Of a DNA stretch of 64,000 nucleotides, positions 41,997-50,999 are shown piece by piece. Numbering within the stretch: position 1 is the first letter of the stretch; every line of letters starts with the position of its first letter. Both the position numbers and the translations under genes were made by a program. The notes beneath the pieces were generated by a model. The model saw only the letters and a list, made by a program, of their open reading frames with translations, had not been told where the DNA came from and made no database searches. This stretch comes from Lachnospiraceae bacterium (GTDB lineage Bacteria; Bacillota; Clostridia; Lachnospirales; Lachnospiraceae), in assembly GCA_017556805.1 (NCBI GenBank), contig JAFYMC010000034.1, positions 1 to 64,000 of the forward strand, in the 5' to 3' direction.

Positions 41997-42503
41997 ATGG
42001 GACGAGTTTCGACAAAAGAGAATAAAAACATCTATCAGCTTCGGCGAGAGGAACTGGGACTGTCCAGAGAAAAGGCCAGCGAGCTGCTGGAAACCATGCC
42101 GCCGGAACGCATCGAGAAAATCGAAAGCGAGAAATCCCTGCCGCATCCGGACGAGGTGCTTTTGATGTCGGAGGCCTATAAGCTGCCGAATCTGTGCAAT
42201 CATTATTGTGCCAACGAGTGTCCCATCGGAAAGCAATATGTACCGGAGATTAAAATAAAGGACCTCTCTCAGATTGTGTTGGAGATGCTGGCTTCCTTAA
42301 ACTCCATGAACAGAAAGCAGGAGCGCCTTATTGAAATCACTGCCGACGGAAGGATTGAGGGAGACGAAATCAAGGACTTTATCCATATTCAGGAGGAACT
42401 GGAGAAGATATCCATTACGGTGGAAACACTGCAGCTTTGGTCCGAGCAGATGTTAGCCAACGGGGCCATTGATATTGAGGCGTATAATGCCTGTAAGAAA
42501 TAA
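41997..42503 (+). CDS. XRE-like regulator downstream of the ABC exporter
   Basis: A 168-residue protein with an N-terminal HTH (NIYQLRREELGLSREKASELLETMPPERIEKIESEKSLPHPDEVLLMSEAY), then a Cys-containing segment LCNHYCANECPIGK that could bind a metal, then two helical stretches ending ETLQLWSEQMLANG. The RBS AGAGGAGAACA is good. Co-transcription with the exporter suggests it regulates or is co-regulated with it. Confidence 0.82.
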   Translation: MGRVSTKENKNIYQLRREELGLSREKASELLETMPPERIEKIESEKSLPHPDEVLLMSEAYKLPNLCNHYCANECPIGKQYVPEIKIKDLSQIVLEMLASLNSMNRKQERLIEITADGRIEGDEIKDFIHIQEELEKISITVETLQLWSEQMLANGAIDIEAYNACKK

Positions 42504-42527
42504 GGAAAACAGAAAATGCAGAGGCAG

Positions 42528-42577
42528 AGGGTATTCCGAAGGTCAAAAGAGACCGGAGGAGTACCCTTTGTTTTTTG
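42528..42577 (+). terminator. Terminator after the ABC exporter operon
   Basis: AGGGTATTCC pairs with GGAGTACCCT (one G-U) and an inner GGTC/GACC extends the stem; followed by TTGTTTTTT. Confidence 0.82.
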
Positions 42578-42776
42578 TCCGGTATAGGATGGAGGGAAGC
42601 TCTCCTTGGTGGAACGATGAAGGAGAACCTGGATTTTTGTTGTTAAGGTAGAAATAGAGGGGGTTATTTTGCTGTTCCGGTGATTTTTTCTGTCGGTACG
42701 GAGCGGTATAATCAATGTATAAAAGGGAAACGGAGTGTTGCGGTAAGGGGAGCACAACGGTAAGGAGAAGGAAACG

Positions 42777-43334
42777 ATGGACGTGGATCAGACAGAAGAC
42801 AATCATCGAAATGAAGGGAGTATGTGCGAGGCGCCGCAGCGGAACTCGCGACTGACGAAATTCAGGGTAGGGGACTTTACTTGGGAACAGAGGCTTGCGG
42901 CGCTTCGTACAATGTTTCCTTTTGTGAGCTCGAAGACGGCGCTTACGGAGCAGCATTTTATTAGGGGATATGCCTGTTCCTGCCGGATATTTGCCATGGA
43001 GACGAGGAAAGAGTGGGAGTCCATGAGGAAATATCTGGATGTGGCGACGGAGGAGTACCAACGGTCTTATGAGGAGGCCGGCACTCCGGAAGCCATTGCG
43101 AACCTTCTGTGGGCATTGTGTCTGGGGTATACGTTTTCTGCGGACGTGGAAACGGTGGGAGTAGAAAGTGGGGAGTATACCCGGCAGTGCTACGAAACGG
43201 CAATACTGCTGATAGGGATATTGAGGGAGTACAAAGAATATGAGGCACTGGGGGAGTATTACAACACGTTACTGCATGTAATAGGGATGGGCGGTAACGG
43301 GGCGGGAGTAGATTTGTATAAAAAGGTGGGCTAA
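42777..43334 (+). CDS. Unknown helical protein
   Basis: A 185-residue protein with no recognised family. The start follows AAGGAGAAGGAAACG. It is predicted mostly helical, with a central part AIANLLWALCLGYTFSADVETV and CYETAILLIGILREYKEYEALGEYYNTLLHVIG suggestive of TPR-like pairs. The C-terminus is GGNGAGVDLYKKVG. A -10 box TATAAT at 42707 may be its promoter, but no good -35 was seen. A 48-codon gene follows 18 bases later. Confidence 0.6.
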   Translation: MDVDQTEDNHRNEGSMCEAPQRNSRLTKFRVGDFTWEQRLAALRTMFPFVSSKTALTEQHFIRGYACSCRIFAMETRKEWESMRKYLDVATEEYQRSYEEAGTPEAIANLLWALCLGYTFSADVETVGVESGEYTRQCYETAILLIGILREYKEYEALGEYYNTLLHVIGMGGNGAGVDLYKKVG

Positions 43335-43352
43335 CCTGACGGAGGTGGTGCT

Positions 43353-43499
43353 ATGTCTGTGAAGGAAAGAATTGCGGCAATCCGCCTGGCGGATAGGGTG
43401 GAAAAAAACAGGGAGTATGCGGAAGGGATAGGAGTATTTGTGAAGATGGGGAAGGGAGTAGAGAGTGGGGAGAAAAGCGTGAAACGAGGGAAAAGATAA
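43353..43499 (+). CDS. Small basic protein of unknown function
   Basis: A 48-codon gene beginning MSVKERIAAIRLADRVEKNR and ending in a Lys/Arg-rich tail (VKRGKR). The start has a very good GGAGGTGGTG site. The opening resembles small Lachnospiraceae proteins that begin in the same way (E-R-I-A-A-I-R-L). It is 18 bases after the preceding gene and just before a terminator, so probably the last gene of a two-gene operon. Function unknown. Confidence 0.6.
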   Translation: MSVKERIAAIRLADRVEKNREYAEGIGVFVKMGKGVESGEKSVKRGKR

Positions 43500-43548
43500 G
43501 GAGTAAGGGAAAAGAATAGGGAGCGGGAGAGAAAGTAAGGGATAGAAA

Positions 43549-43596
43549 AGCCGGAACCGGTGATGTGCTCGGGGGAGCATCGGGGAAGGCTTTTTT
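43549..43596 (+). terminator. Terminator after the 48-codon gene
   Basis: An imperfect stem: AGCC...CCGGTGATGTGCTC pairs with GAGCATCGGGGAAGGCT, followed by TTTTTT. It separates this operon from the RES/STAND pair. Confidence 0.75.
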
Positions 43597-43685
43597 GTTT
43601 GGAAAGATATTGACTGAGAGAAAATGCACTATCACTAATAGGGGTATCTATTCTATAATTTTGAGTGGAATTTATAGATTATAGA

Positions 43686-43714
43686 TGTAAAAATAATGAA
43701 TATTATGGTATAAT
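43686..43714 (+). promoter_or_regulatory. Extended -10 promoter of the RES/STAND pair
   Basis: TGG-TATAAT (43706-43714) is an extended -10; the -35 (TGTAAA at 43686, 17-base spacing) is poor. It is in an AT-rich stretch 55 bases before the RES gene. Confidence 0.6.
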
Positions 43715-43769
43715 TTTGACTAGGTATGAAACTTCGTAAAGAGACGATATAAAATGAGGAGGTTTTATA

Positions 43770-44915
43770 ATGGATAAGTGGAGGAATGTGTTTTATGATG
43801 AAAAAGGAACGAAAGAGAATTATAGATTTCCTAAAACTTTGAAAAAAGATAATGAGTATTATGGTGCGGTATGTCTTTTCATGGACACGTTGATTGCTGA
43901 TTTAGAAAAGAATAATATTAATGAGGGATTTGTAGATATAGCTGTTAAATATCGAGGTATATTTAAAGGGGTGCTAGAAAACTTTTATACGGGAAATATA
44001 GTTCAGGCTTACAATATGATTGAAAGGTTGATTAAAGAATATAAAAGGAACCATATTATTTTTTCTAAACTCTCAAAGAGTTATTCTTTTAATTATTATG
44101 TGATTGAAAATAAGAAGTGGGACAACTTTTTGTTTTTCCGAGCAAGGACTGGTGATATATCAAACGAGAACAAGGAGGATGTTTTAAAACATACGCCTTT
44201 TGATATGATATCAAAGATTGGAAGCTATAGATTTAGTATTCCGGGTCAACCATGTTTATATCTGGGAAGTACTTCCTATGATTGTTGGATTGAGATGGGC
44301 AAACCCCATGATAGGGAGTTTAATGTTGGATGTATATTATTAAATAAAGATTATGAAATACTCAATCTTTCAACAGATATTTGGATTTTTTTGAATGCAA
44401 ATATGATCTTGAAAAAACAGGAAGATAAAGAAATGATGTTTAAGTCATATCTGCTTTCACAGATTACATCCTATTGTATTAGTGAGGCTAGTAGGAATTT
44501 TAAGTCGGAATATGTGATTTCACAATTGATAACGCTTGCTTGCAAGTCGAATAACATCGATGGGATTTCATATATAAGCAAAAGAGTCTCAACAAATGAA
44601 TTCGGACATAACATATGTATGAATCTGGCCTTGTTCATTCCTTATGAACAAGGTGAAATATATTCTCAGCGTATGGTCTCTGAAATGAAAATAGGTAATC
44701 CGGTTAATTATGCGTATTTCAGCAAGCTTAAAAGAGCTACGCTAAATCTTTCAATAGAACCGATGCCTTATGAAATAAAACGAAAGCCAATTGCTATTGG
44801 TGATTTTGAAAATCAAATACCATATACAGATACTCATTTTTATGATTTTGACAGATATTTACGTCAGATAACCTTTCAAAAATACAAGATAGGAGAAACA
44901 TCCAGCGATACTTGA
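43770..44915 (+). CDS. RES-domain protein, likely NAD-degrading effector
   Basis: A 381-residue protein; start after AATGAGGAGG. Residues 1-115 are an unknown helical front part. From about 120 it shows the RES pattern: LFFRARTG (Arg124, Arg126), FDMISKIGSYRFSIPGQPCLYLGSTSYDCWIE (RF-SIPG, LYLG, Tyr170, Glu175). RES-domain toxins break down NAD+ (as in Res-Xre toxin-antitoxin pairs; family knowledge). No Xre/ParS-type antitoxin is adjacent and the protein is about twice the size of classical RES toxins. It is clearly AT-richer than the neighbours at 36-43 kb. The next gene, a STAND-like NTPase, starts 92 bases later, which suggests a sensor-effector pair (inference). Confidence 0.8.
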   Translation: MDKWRNVFYDEKGTKENYRFPKTLKKDNEYYGAVCLFMDTLIADLEKNNINEGFVDIAVKYRGIFKGVLENFYTGNIVQAYNMIERLIKEYKRNHIIFSKLSKSYSFNYYVIENKKWDNFLFFRARTGDISNENKEDVLKHTPFDMISKIGSYRFSIPGQPCLYLGSTSYDCWIEMGKPHDREFNVGCILLNKDYEILNLSTDIWIFLNANMILKKQEDKEMMFKSYLLSQITSYCISEASRNFKSEYVISQLITLACKSNNIDGISYISKRVSTNEFGHNICMNLALFIPYEQGEIYSQRMVSEMKIGNPVNYAYFSKLKRATLNLSIEPMPYEIKRKPIAIGDFENQIPYTDTHFYDFDRYLRQITFQKYKIGETSSDT

Positions 44916-45007
44916 TGGATTGTAGTGACGCCCTTTGTGTTAGTGAATTTATAGTATGTATCGGAGATTAGTTTGTAATGAAGGAAAAAAGGAAGGTGGT
45001 GTAAGAA

Positions 45008-48000
45008 GTGAAATATTTTTTTTCGAATAATTGCTATTGGGATAGTGAGAAGTTACAGATAATCCGTAATGATGAAACGGTGGATTTGCCTGCTTCACAC
45101 AAGAAGATAATTGTAACACTTTTAAAAAATAATGGTAGTTTTGTTTCACATCAAGCTCTATATTTTGCAATATATGGAGATGAAAATCCAAGTGGTGATT
45201 GGAAGGCATCACTGAGCAATAAATTCACGCGAAATAAAGCATCTGAAAAGGGACTCCTAATACGAGTGCCAGAAATAGAACCTTATTTTGAAAAATCAAA
45301 AAGTCTAGATTTTGGTGGATATAAGATAACTGTTCCAAAAGAAAATATAGTTGATAAGACAACTGAAAATGTAAATATATGGGAGGAATATCGAGATATT
45401 TGGTATTCGAAGAAGTATTGGGAAAATCAACAAAGGAAAGCGCGTGAAGCCGAACCAGACTGGCTTGCGAAAAAGACAAAATTGTATCTACAAGGTGAAC
45501 AGTGTAGTTGGCCGTTGATTTTTGCTTCTTCTCAGTATACTCCCGTGAAAAGAGATGTTGTTGATGAACTGATAGATGTAGTTCGGAGTGAAATAGGTGC
45601 TATTGTCTTAACCGGACCGGGAGGTGAAGGGAAAACCACTATTTTAATGCAATTATGCGCAGAGTTATTTTATGCGAGAAAAACAGTACTTTATCATGAT
45701 GATACGACAAAAAAGTTTGATTTTCCAGATAATATGACGGAAGGTATTTTCCTTGTGGATAATCCGACGAATACAGCTGAGTTTAAGGGGTTCTTAACAC
45801 GGGCAACAAAGGAGGGATTTACTGTTATCGTTGCGTCTAGAAGCAATGAATGGGCAAATTTGAGAGAAACGCTCTTTGATGACACAAAAAGAAGCATTAG
45901 AGAAATAGAAATTCCTAAAATATCTAATTCTGAGTCCGAATCATTTGCACAGTATATTAAAAAACATATCCCTTGGATAAAACGTAATGAGACTGAACTG
46001 AAGAAACTTTTTTTAAAAGATTCGTATGGATTTCTGTATGCTTCAATGCTCATGGCAATTTACAATGCAGATTCGTTGGAGAAGATTGCAGAGAAAATCA
46101 TTAAGAGAATTTCTGAATTTGAAAATGGAAAAAAGACATTAAAGATTTTGGCAGGAATCGTTTTTGCTGAGCGAGCAGAGACGAATATTGGAATACGTAC
46201 TTTTAGGTTTCTTTGTAGGTACTTTTCTATTGCTGATAGAGATGTAAAATTTTACTTACGAAAAGAAGTTGTATTGAATGGAGCAGTATATCAAACAAGA
46301 CATGAAGTTATATCCAGGTTGTTTTATAAATATTTGTTCATAGACGGTGATTGGTGGAGTTGTTTAAATGAAGAGGAACGGGAAGACGTAATTATTGCTG
46401 TTCTTAATTCTTATTTGGAAGATGTTATGAAATACGAAAAGGATTATAGACCAACAGATCCTCGTACTCTAGAAATATCCCGTGTGTTTGTACAGGCTTT
46501 TACAACGATTGATTGTGAAGAAACAAAGCAGTATATTATTCAGCGTATGTTGGAGTCTTGTCAACAACATGGACATGCTATTATAGATAGGACTTATCAT
46601 CGTTTAGGTGACAATTTTGTAAAAAATGACATAGCAATAAAATGCTTTGAACGTAAGTTACCTTTATGGGAAATCTATCGTCATTGGCTATGGTATTTAT
46701 CTTCTGAATCGGCATCATTTAACATGATTATCGGTTATTTTGAGACTTTATGTCTCGAGATGGAAGCACCAATTAATATTTGGAATACGTGGATTGATTT
46801 GTATGAGAGAGAGCTTCATGATAATGCTACTTCAATTAGTGAAATAAGAAAAATATACAAATTAGGGCTTAAAACACTTGCGAATAATGCACATTGGTGG
46901 ATATCGTGGGCTTCTTTTGAAGAGAAACATGGAAATATAGGTGATGAAACTGTTGAGTATTCTGCTAGATGGTTACTGAGAGAGGGATGCAACTTTGTTC
47001 AAGATAACCCACATTTATGGATAAAGTGGGCAGATGCGGAAGCAAAGAATGAAAACCTAGGTAATATTGATACAGAATATTCAGCACGTTGGATTGCTAG
47101 AAAGGGATGTGAAAAAACTAAGGAAGCTCACATTTGGCTTAAACGAGCTGAGTTGGAAGAGCGTGCTGGTAACATAGGAGATATTTCAAATAGTGATTCT
47201 GTAAGAGGAATTTTCTATTTGGGGTGTTTGGAATTCCCACAGAGTACATTTTTATGGTCAAAATGGGCAGAATTCGAGGCACGCATGGGAAACATTGGAG
47301 ATTATGAAACAGTTAATAGTGCTGCTTGGATTTTTAAAGAGGCATGTATTAATCATGGTGTAGTTTCTGATCAAGCTATATGGTGTAAGTGGGTTGATTT
47401 TGCTATACTAAATAATTCAAAAATGAGGACGGAATGTTCGAATATCTGGACACCATCTAGAATATTTCGATGTGCTTGTGTTGAACATAATGTACCTACT
47501 TCACTAATATGGAGAATGTGGGCATTTTTCGAAGAAGAGAAAGGAAATATTGGTGGATATCAAGTTGAATATAGTTCTGCATGGATATTCAAGGAGTCAT
47601 GTGTTAGAGATTTTGTTGATAGTGAACGTGCATGGGTAGATTGGGCATGTTTCGTGGAACGCAATAAGGAGAAAGCTTTTTTGCTAACAGATTTTCCTTT
47701 GGATGACATATTAAAAACAAAATGTTTATTGGGAACATCAAATGTTTTTCTGTGGTTGTCGTGGGCTATTATTGAGGAAACGAAGGGGAATATCGGAGAT
47801 TATTCTACGGAATATTCAGCTGCATGGCTCTACCGAAAAAGTTGTTCCCAAAAAAATCCGACAGGAAATGCTCTTTGCTTGCTTAGATGGATAAAATTTG
47901 CACAGAGGTATGCGCTGTATGATACAAGTGGAGAATTGATTAATGATAACTATGTATTTGATTTTGCTCGAAGAACGCACGAGACATTCCGTAGTCAAGA

Positions 48001-48067
48001 GCAGATTGACTTGACTGAACTAGAGCATCTGTTTAGTAAAAAATTGTACAATGATTTTGGGGAATAA
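45008..48067 (+). CDS. STAND-like NTPase with N-terminal winged helix and HAT/TPR-like repeats
   Basis: A 1019-residue protein starting GTG after AAGGTGGT. Residues 5-110 resemble an OmpR-type winged helix (LQIIRNDETVDLPASHKKIIVTLLKNNGSFVSHQALYFAIYG). Residues 175-450 are a P-loop NTPase: Walker A TGPGGEGKTTIL (202-213), Walker B IFLVDN (D251), VIVASRSNEW (274-282). From about 550 onwards it carries at least seven HAT/TPR-like repeats of 40-45 residues built on WxxWAxFExxxGNIGD...YSAxWIxxxxC. This layout (signalling front, NTPase switch, repeat sensor) is that of STAND proteins. AT-rich like the RES gene before it. Together they look like an abortive-infection-type defence pair, but no such named system is known to me. 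Confidence 0.8.
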   Translation: MKYFFSNNCYWDSEKLQIIRNDETVDLPASHKKIIVTLLKNNGSFVSHQALYFAIYGDENPSGDWKASLSNKFTRNKASEKGLLIRVPEIEPYFEKSKSLDFGGYKITVPKENIVDKTTENVNIWEEYRDIWYSKKYWENQQRKAREAEPDWLAKKTKLYLQGEQCSWPLIFASSQYTPVKRDVVDELIDVVRSEIGAIVLTGPGGEGKTTILMQLCAELFYARKTVLYHDDTTKKFDFPDNMTEGIFLVDNPTNTAEFKGFLTRATKEGFTVIVASRSNEWANLRETLFDDTKRSIREIEIPKISNSESESFAQYIKKHIPWIKRNETELKKLFLKDSYGFLYASMLMAIYNADSLEKIAEKIIKRISEFENGKKTLKILAGIVFAERAETNIGIRTFRFLCRYFSIADRDVKFYLRKEVVLNGAVYQTRHEVISRLFYKYLFIDGDWWSCLNEEEREDVIIAVLNSYLEDVMKYEKDYRPTDPRTLEISRVFVQAFTTIDCEETKQYIIQRMLESCQQHGHAIIDRTYHRLGDNFVKNDIAIKCFERKLPLWEIYRHWLWYLSSESASFNMIIGYFETLCLEMEAPINIWNTWIDLYERELHDNATSISEIRKIYKLGLKTLANNAHWWISWASFEEKHGNIGDETVEYSARWLLREGCNFVQDNPHLWIKWADAEAKNENLGNIDTEYSARWIARKGCEKTKEAHIWLKRAELEERAGNIGDISNSDSVRGIFYLGCLEFPQSTFLWSKWAEFEARMGNIGDYETVNSAAWIFKEACINHGVVSDQAIWCKWVDFAILNNSKMRTECSNIWTPSRIFRCACVEHNVPTSLIWRMWAFFEEEKGNIGGYQVEYSSAWIFKESCVRDFVDSERAWVDWACFVERNKEKAFLLTDFPLDDILKTKCLLGTSNVFLWLSWAIIEETKGNIGDYSTEYSAAWLYRKSCSQKNPTGNALCLLRWIKFAQRYALYDTSGELINDNYVFDFARRTHETFRSQEQIDLTELEHLFSKKLYNDFGE

Positions 48068-48098
48068 GGATTTTACAAAAGATGTGTCTTGAAAACTG

Positions 48099-48146
48099 AT
48101 AGAACAGCTGTGTAGATAGTTGCTACTCGGCTGTTCTATTATTTTT
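48099..48146 (+). terminator. Terminator after the RES/STAND pair
   Basis: ATAGAACAGC (48099-48108) pairs perfectly with GCTGTTCTAT (48130-48139); the loop contains GTAG/CTAC; followed by TATTTTT. Confidence 0.85.
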
Positions 48147-48401
48147 AACATCTTTTGGTTTGGTGAAGGGTGTATCGTTTTAGAACTGATTTGTGTAAAA
48201 TGTTTAGTTCGTAATCTGTGTTTTTATTATGAACTAGAATATTGAAAACAAACTCCCTGATATAGTTTATATGTGTTTGTATGCATTAACTCAAATGTCT
48301 TTTTCCCAAGTTTCTTTTAAATTTCCCAGGTTTCATATATTGTTGTCCCCAAGATGGATTTATACAATAAAGATAGTAAAGAAAACAAGGAGGACATGCA
48401 T
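48147..48401 (+). other. AT-rich gap before the NERD gene
   Basis: No gene seen. It holds a loose inverted repeat AGTTCGTAAT / ATTATGAACT near 48208 and a direct repeat of TTCCCA(A/G)GTTTC near 48303 and 48324. A weak promoter may be TTGTCC (48340) with AATAAA 17 bases on. Confidence 0.4.
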
Positions 48402-49475
48402 ATGAAGACACAAAGCGTTGAGGAACTTATGGAATGTATGAAGAGTTTTAGTAAAGAGGGTTACCACAAGAGCGAATTGCTCAGCGAGATGTTTGCACTG
48501 CAACAAGAAATCGTGGAACTTACTTTCAGCGGAGAACATGCAGCAACGGCAGAATTGAAAATCTGGGATGTTGAAAAACATCTGGAACAGCTTAATGAAG
48601 AATGCGGTCATGTGGCTGATGAAGAACTCCAGAAATTTATGGAAAGTAGCAAAATTCTTTGCAATCTGATCAAAGCCGAGATTTCCGGAAATAGAGGTGA
48701 GTACAAAGCTTTCAAAACTCTTGAATATCTCCAATCACAGAACAGAGTAATGCGAAATGTAGAACTCAGTGATGGAGAAAGACGAACAGAGCTTGATGCA
48801 TTGGTAATTACACCTAAGTGTTTAACCATCGTTGAAGTTAAGAATACATCAAAGAATATTCTTATTGATGAAGATGGTAATTACTACAGAACCGGTGAAT
48901 TTCTTAAGTGGGACTGCAACATTACTGAGAAGATGGCAGTAAAAGAAGAACTTCTCAGAAAAGTTCTTGAATCCGCCGGATACGGACATATTTGCATCAG
49001 AAGCGTTGTGGTATTTACGAATAACAGAATTGAGGTACAGAATAAATTCCCTCAACTCAGAACCTGTTTTGTAAATCATCTGGCGTATGTGATTGACGGA
49101 TTTAGATTGGATGAGAACATCAATGCGGATGAAATAGATAACATCCAAAACGTGGTAGAAATGGCCGTGTGCAAGGAGGTATACCCATTTGAATTTGATG
49201 CGCGACAGTATCAGAAAGATTTTGCAAATTTACTAGCAACGCTTGAATATGCAAAAGCTAAGCTTGATGTACGGGATGAACCTGTTAGTGAGGAACAACA
49301 TGCAAAGGAAGAATGTTGGAATAATGGTAAAGCAGGAAATTCGTTTGTTTCTGTAATGAGAAAGGTGTTCTTACCCAAACGGATCAGGCAGGTAGGCGGT
49401 GTGGTTGCAGCAGTTGCGGTTACGGTAGTATCAGGGGCGTTAGTAGCAAACGTTATTGATAAAGGAGGTTTTTAG
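48402..49475 (+). CDS. NERD-domain nuclease-related protein with C-terminal membrane anchor
   Basis: A 357-residue protein. The ATG at 48402 is chosen because AAGGAGG is eight bases before it but only two before the in-frame ATG at 48396. Residues 1-95 are helical. Residues 100-250 match a NERD domain, a PD-(D/E)XK-related fold: GNRGEYKAFKTLEYL, then ELDALVITPKCLTIVEVKNTSKNILID (D...E-V-K core) and VVVFTNNRIEVQNKF. The last 27 residues (VGGVVAAVAVTVVSGALVANVI) form a membrane helix. It is the first of seven closely spaced genes up to 51181. Its role may be in DNA processing or defence (inference). Confidence 0.8.
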   Translation: MKTQSVEELMECMKSFSKEGYHKSELLSEMFALQQEIVELTFSGEHAATAELKIWDVEKHLEQLNEECGHVADEELQKFMESSKILCNLIKAEISGNRGEYKAFKTLEYLQSQNRVMRNVELSDGERRTELDALVITPKCLTIVEVKNTSKNILIDEDGNYYRTGEFLKWDCNITEKMAVKEELLRKVLESAGYGHICIRSVVVFTNNRIEVQNKFPQLRTCFVNHLAYVIDGFRLDENINADEIDNIQNVVEMAVCKEVYPFEFDARQYQKDFANLLATLEYAKAKLDVRDEPVSEEQHAKEECWNNGKAGNSFVSVMRKVFLPKRIRQVGGVVAAVAVTVVSGALVANVIDKGGF

Positions 49476-49530
49476 AGATGTATGGTGTGACGAAAGGGCA
49501 TAGAAGAAGCAGAATAGGAGGTGAAACTTT

Positions 49531-49746
49531 ATGCGAATCAACGTGTTAAAGAAAGGTGACCGGGTTATGAGTGTAATGCCGGAGATGATTGTTGTGGAAC
49601 GTAAAAACGGGGAAGTTGATATTATTCCGCTTCTTATCGATGGGCGTAACGTACGAATTGATTACGAAAATATAACCACGATTGGTTACGGGAACAATGT
49701 TGTAGAAATTCAGAACGAAGACGGATTTAAAGTGACAAATTTCTAA
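49531..49746 (+). CDS. Small unknown protein, paralogue of the domain at 50211
   Basis: A 71-residue protein; start after ATAGGAGGTGAAACTTT. Its sequence INVLKKGDRVMSVMPEMIVVERKNGEVDIIPLLIDGRNVRIDYENITTIGYGNN aligns in pattern with the N-terminal 70 residues of the 115-residue protein at 50211 (IQLRKGDELVAATDTRFILIRREGLVESVPIV). Beta-rich, no known family. Confidence 0.65.
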   Translation: MRINVLKKGDRVMSVMPEMIVVERKNGEVDIIPLLIDGRNVRIDYENITTIGYGNNVVEIQNEDGFKVTNF

Positions 49747-49759
49747 GGAGGTGCAGGAA

Positions 49760-49954
49760 ATGGCAGGAAAGAGGGACAGAGCAGTTGTTGCTGTGATAAG
49801 TGATTTGACAAAAAGTCAGGCAGCGGAGATTACAAAAGATATTATTAAGGCTAAGTCGAAGTATGCGGAGAATAGCAGAGGAACGATTTCTTCATGTAGT
49901 TTGGATTGCGTCGGGAAATTGATTCAAAGCGGTAGAAAGAGGATAGGAGGTTGA
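49760..49954 (+). CDS. Small unknown protein
   Basis: A 64-residue protein beginning AGKRDRAVVAVISDLTKSQA; the ATG at 49760 follows AAGGAGGTGCAGGAA. It contains one pair of Cys (SSCSLDC) and a basic C-terminus (SGRKRIGG). It starts 13 bases after the previous stop and ends four bases before the HNH gene. No family recognised. Confidence 0.6.
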   Translation: MAGKRDRAVVAVISDLTKSQAAEITKDIIKAKSKYAENSRGTISSCSLDCVGKLIQSGRKRIGG

Positions 49955-49958
49955 GATT

Positions 49959-50177
49959 ATGGCGAAAAGGTCAGCAGCACATACTAGGGCACAGAGAGCC
50001 GGAAAAGTAAGAGACAACTATGTTTGTCAGGCGTGCGGTTCATCGGAACATATTGAGGGGCATCACATTTTAGATCATCAGTATTCCGGAGCGGCAGATG
50101 CGGATAATATTATTTCCCTGTGTCACGACTGTCATAAGGAGTTACATAGAGGGAAGTTGGATATCATCAAATTTTAA
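49959..50177 (+). CDS. Small HNH endonuclease
   Basis: A 72-residue HNH nuclease. The basic N-terminus (AKRSAAHTRAQRAGKVRD) is followed by a zinc-binding Cys pair in YVCQACG, the catalytic EGHHI, Asn in ADADNIISLC and the second metal pair CHDCHKELH. It is about as short as an HNH unit can be. Similar small HNH proteins occur in phages and mobile elements. It could cleave DNA or act as the nuclease part of this operon. Confidence 0.88.
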   Translation: MAKRSAAHTRAQRAGKVRDNYVCQACGSSEHIEGHHILDHQYSGAADADNIISLCHDCHKELHRGKLDIIKF

Positions 50178-50210
50178 GAAGTTTTAAAAGCAGAAGAAAC
50201 GGAGGATTTT

Positions 50211-50558
50211 ATGAACAAGATTCAATTAAGAAAAGGTGACGAATTAGTCGCAGCAACAGATACCAGATTTATTCTGATACGGAGAGAAGGTTTGGTGGAG
50301 AGTGTCCCGATTGTCCGGAATGAGGATTATTGGGTTCGGTATGTGACGGATGCGGAGTTTGATGGCTTTGGGAGGGCCAAGAAGGGCGGAGTTTCTTTAT
50401 ACCATATCAAAGCTACAACGGAGGAGACCTTTGTTCCGAAGTGCGAAAAATGTGGAGCTCCGTTGGAGGGAAGACCGGTGAATTGCTGTGTGGGAGAGAT
50501 TACTTGCCCGTCATGTGGTTATCTTAACTATTTGAATGAAGCGATTATTTCAATGTAA
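50211..50558 (+). CDS. Zinc-ribbon protein of unknown function
   Basis: A 115-residue protein. The first 70 residues share the fold pattern of the small protein at 49531. The C-terminus has four Cys in two pairs, CEKCGAPLEG and CPSCGYLN, with CC between them, typical of a zinc ribbon. Start after AACGGAGGATTTT. It may bind nucleic acid or a protein partner. Confidence 0.72.
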   Translation: MNKIQLRKGDELVAATDTRFILIRREGLVESVPIVRNEDYWVRYVTDAEFDGFGRAKKGGVSLYHIKATTEETFVPKCEKCGAPLEGRPVNCCVGEITCPSCGYLNYLNEAIISM

Positions 50559-50576
50559 AAACAGAGGAGGATTATT

Positions 50577-50999
50577 ATGAGTACGGAAGAAATTCAGATG
50601 AAATGTAATGAATTATGTGGGAAGTCGGCAGCGGAGTTGACAAGCGGTTTTTCCCGGTTTTATGGGGAAAGCGGGATGTGGAAAAGCATCCGGAGAATCA
50701 TTCAGGATATATATAGGGAGGGCGAAATGAAAGCTAAGAATGCGTATTGCGATGGACGAAATACAGGGCGTATCGAGGGCGCAGGCGGAATGTTACTTGC
50801 TTGTTTTGCGGTTGGAACGGTAGCTTTTGTGGCAACGAAAGCTAAGCAGTCAAAAGAGCGAAAGGCTGTGTGGGAAGCAAATGAGGAAATCCGGGAGGAT
50901 ATTATTGATTCTTATGAGGAGCAGCTACGGCACATGAAAGAACTGTATGAAACGGAAAAGGAGAGTGCGACATGTACGGACAGAAAAAATGCAATGTAG
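50577..50999 (+). CDS. Small membrane protein with coiled coil
   Basis: A 140-residue protein. An N-terminal soluble part (STEEIQMKCNELCGKSAAELTSGFSRFYGE) is followed by one membrane helix (GGMLLACFAVGTVAFVATKA, about 72-91) and a helical, highly charged tail (KERKAVWEANEEIREDIIDSYEEQLRHMKELYETEK). Start after GAGGAGGATTATT. Like the NERD protein it would sit in the membrane. Overlaps the next gene by 28 bases. Confidence 0.68.
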   Translation: MSTEEIQMKCNELCGKSAAELTSGFSRFYGESGMWKSIRRIIQDIYREGEMKAKNAYCDGRNTGRIEGAGGMLLACFAVGTVAFVATKAKQSKERKAVWEANEEIREDIIDSYEEQLRHMKELYETEKESATCTDRKNAM

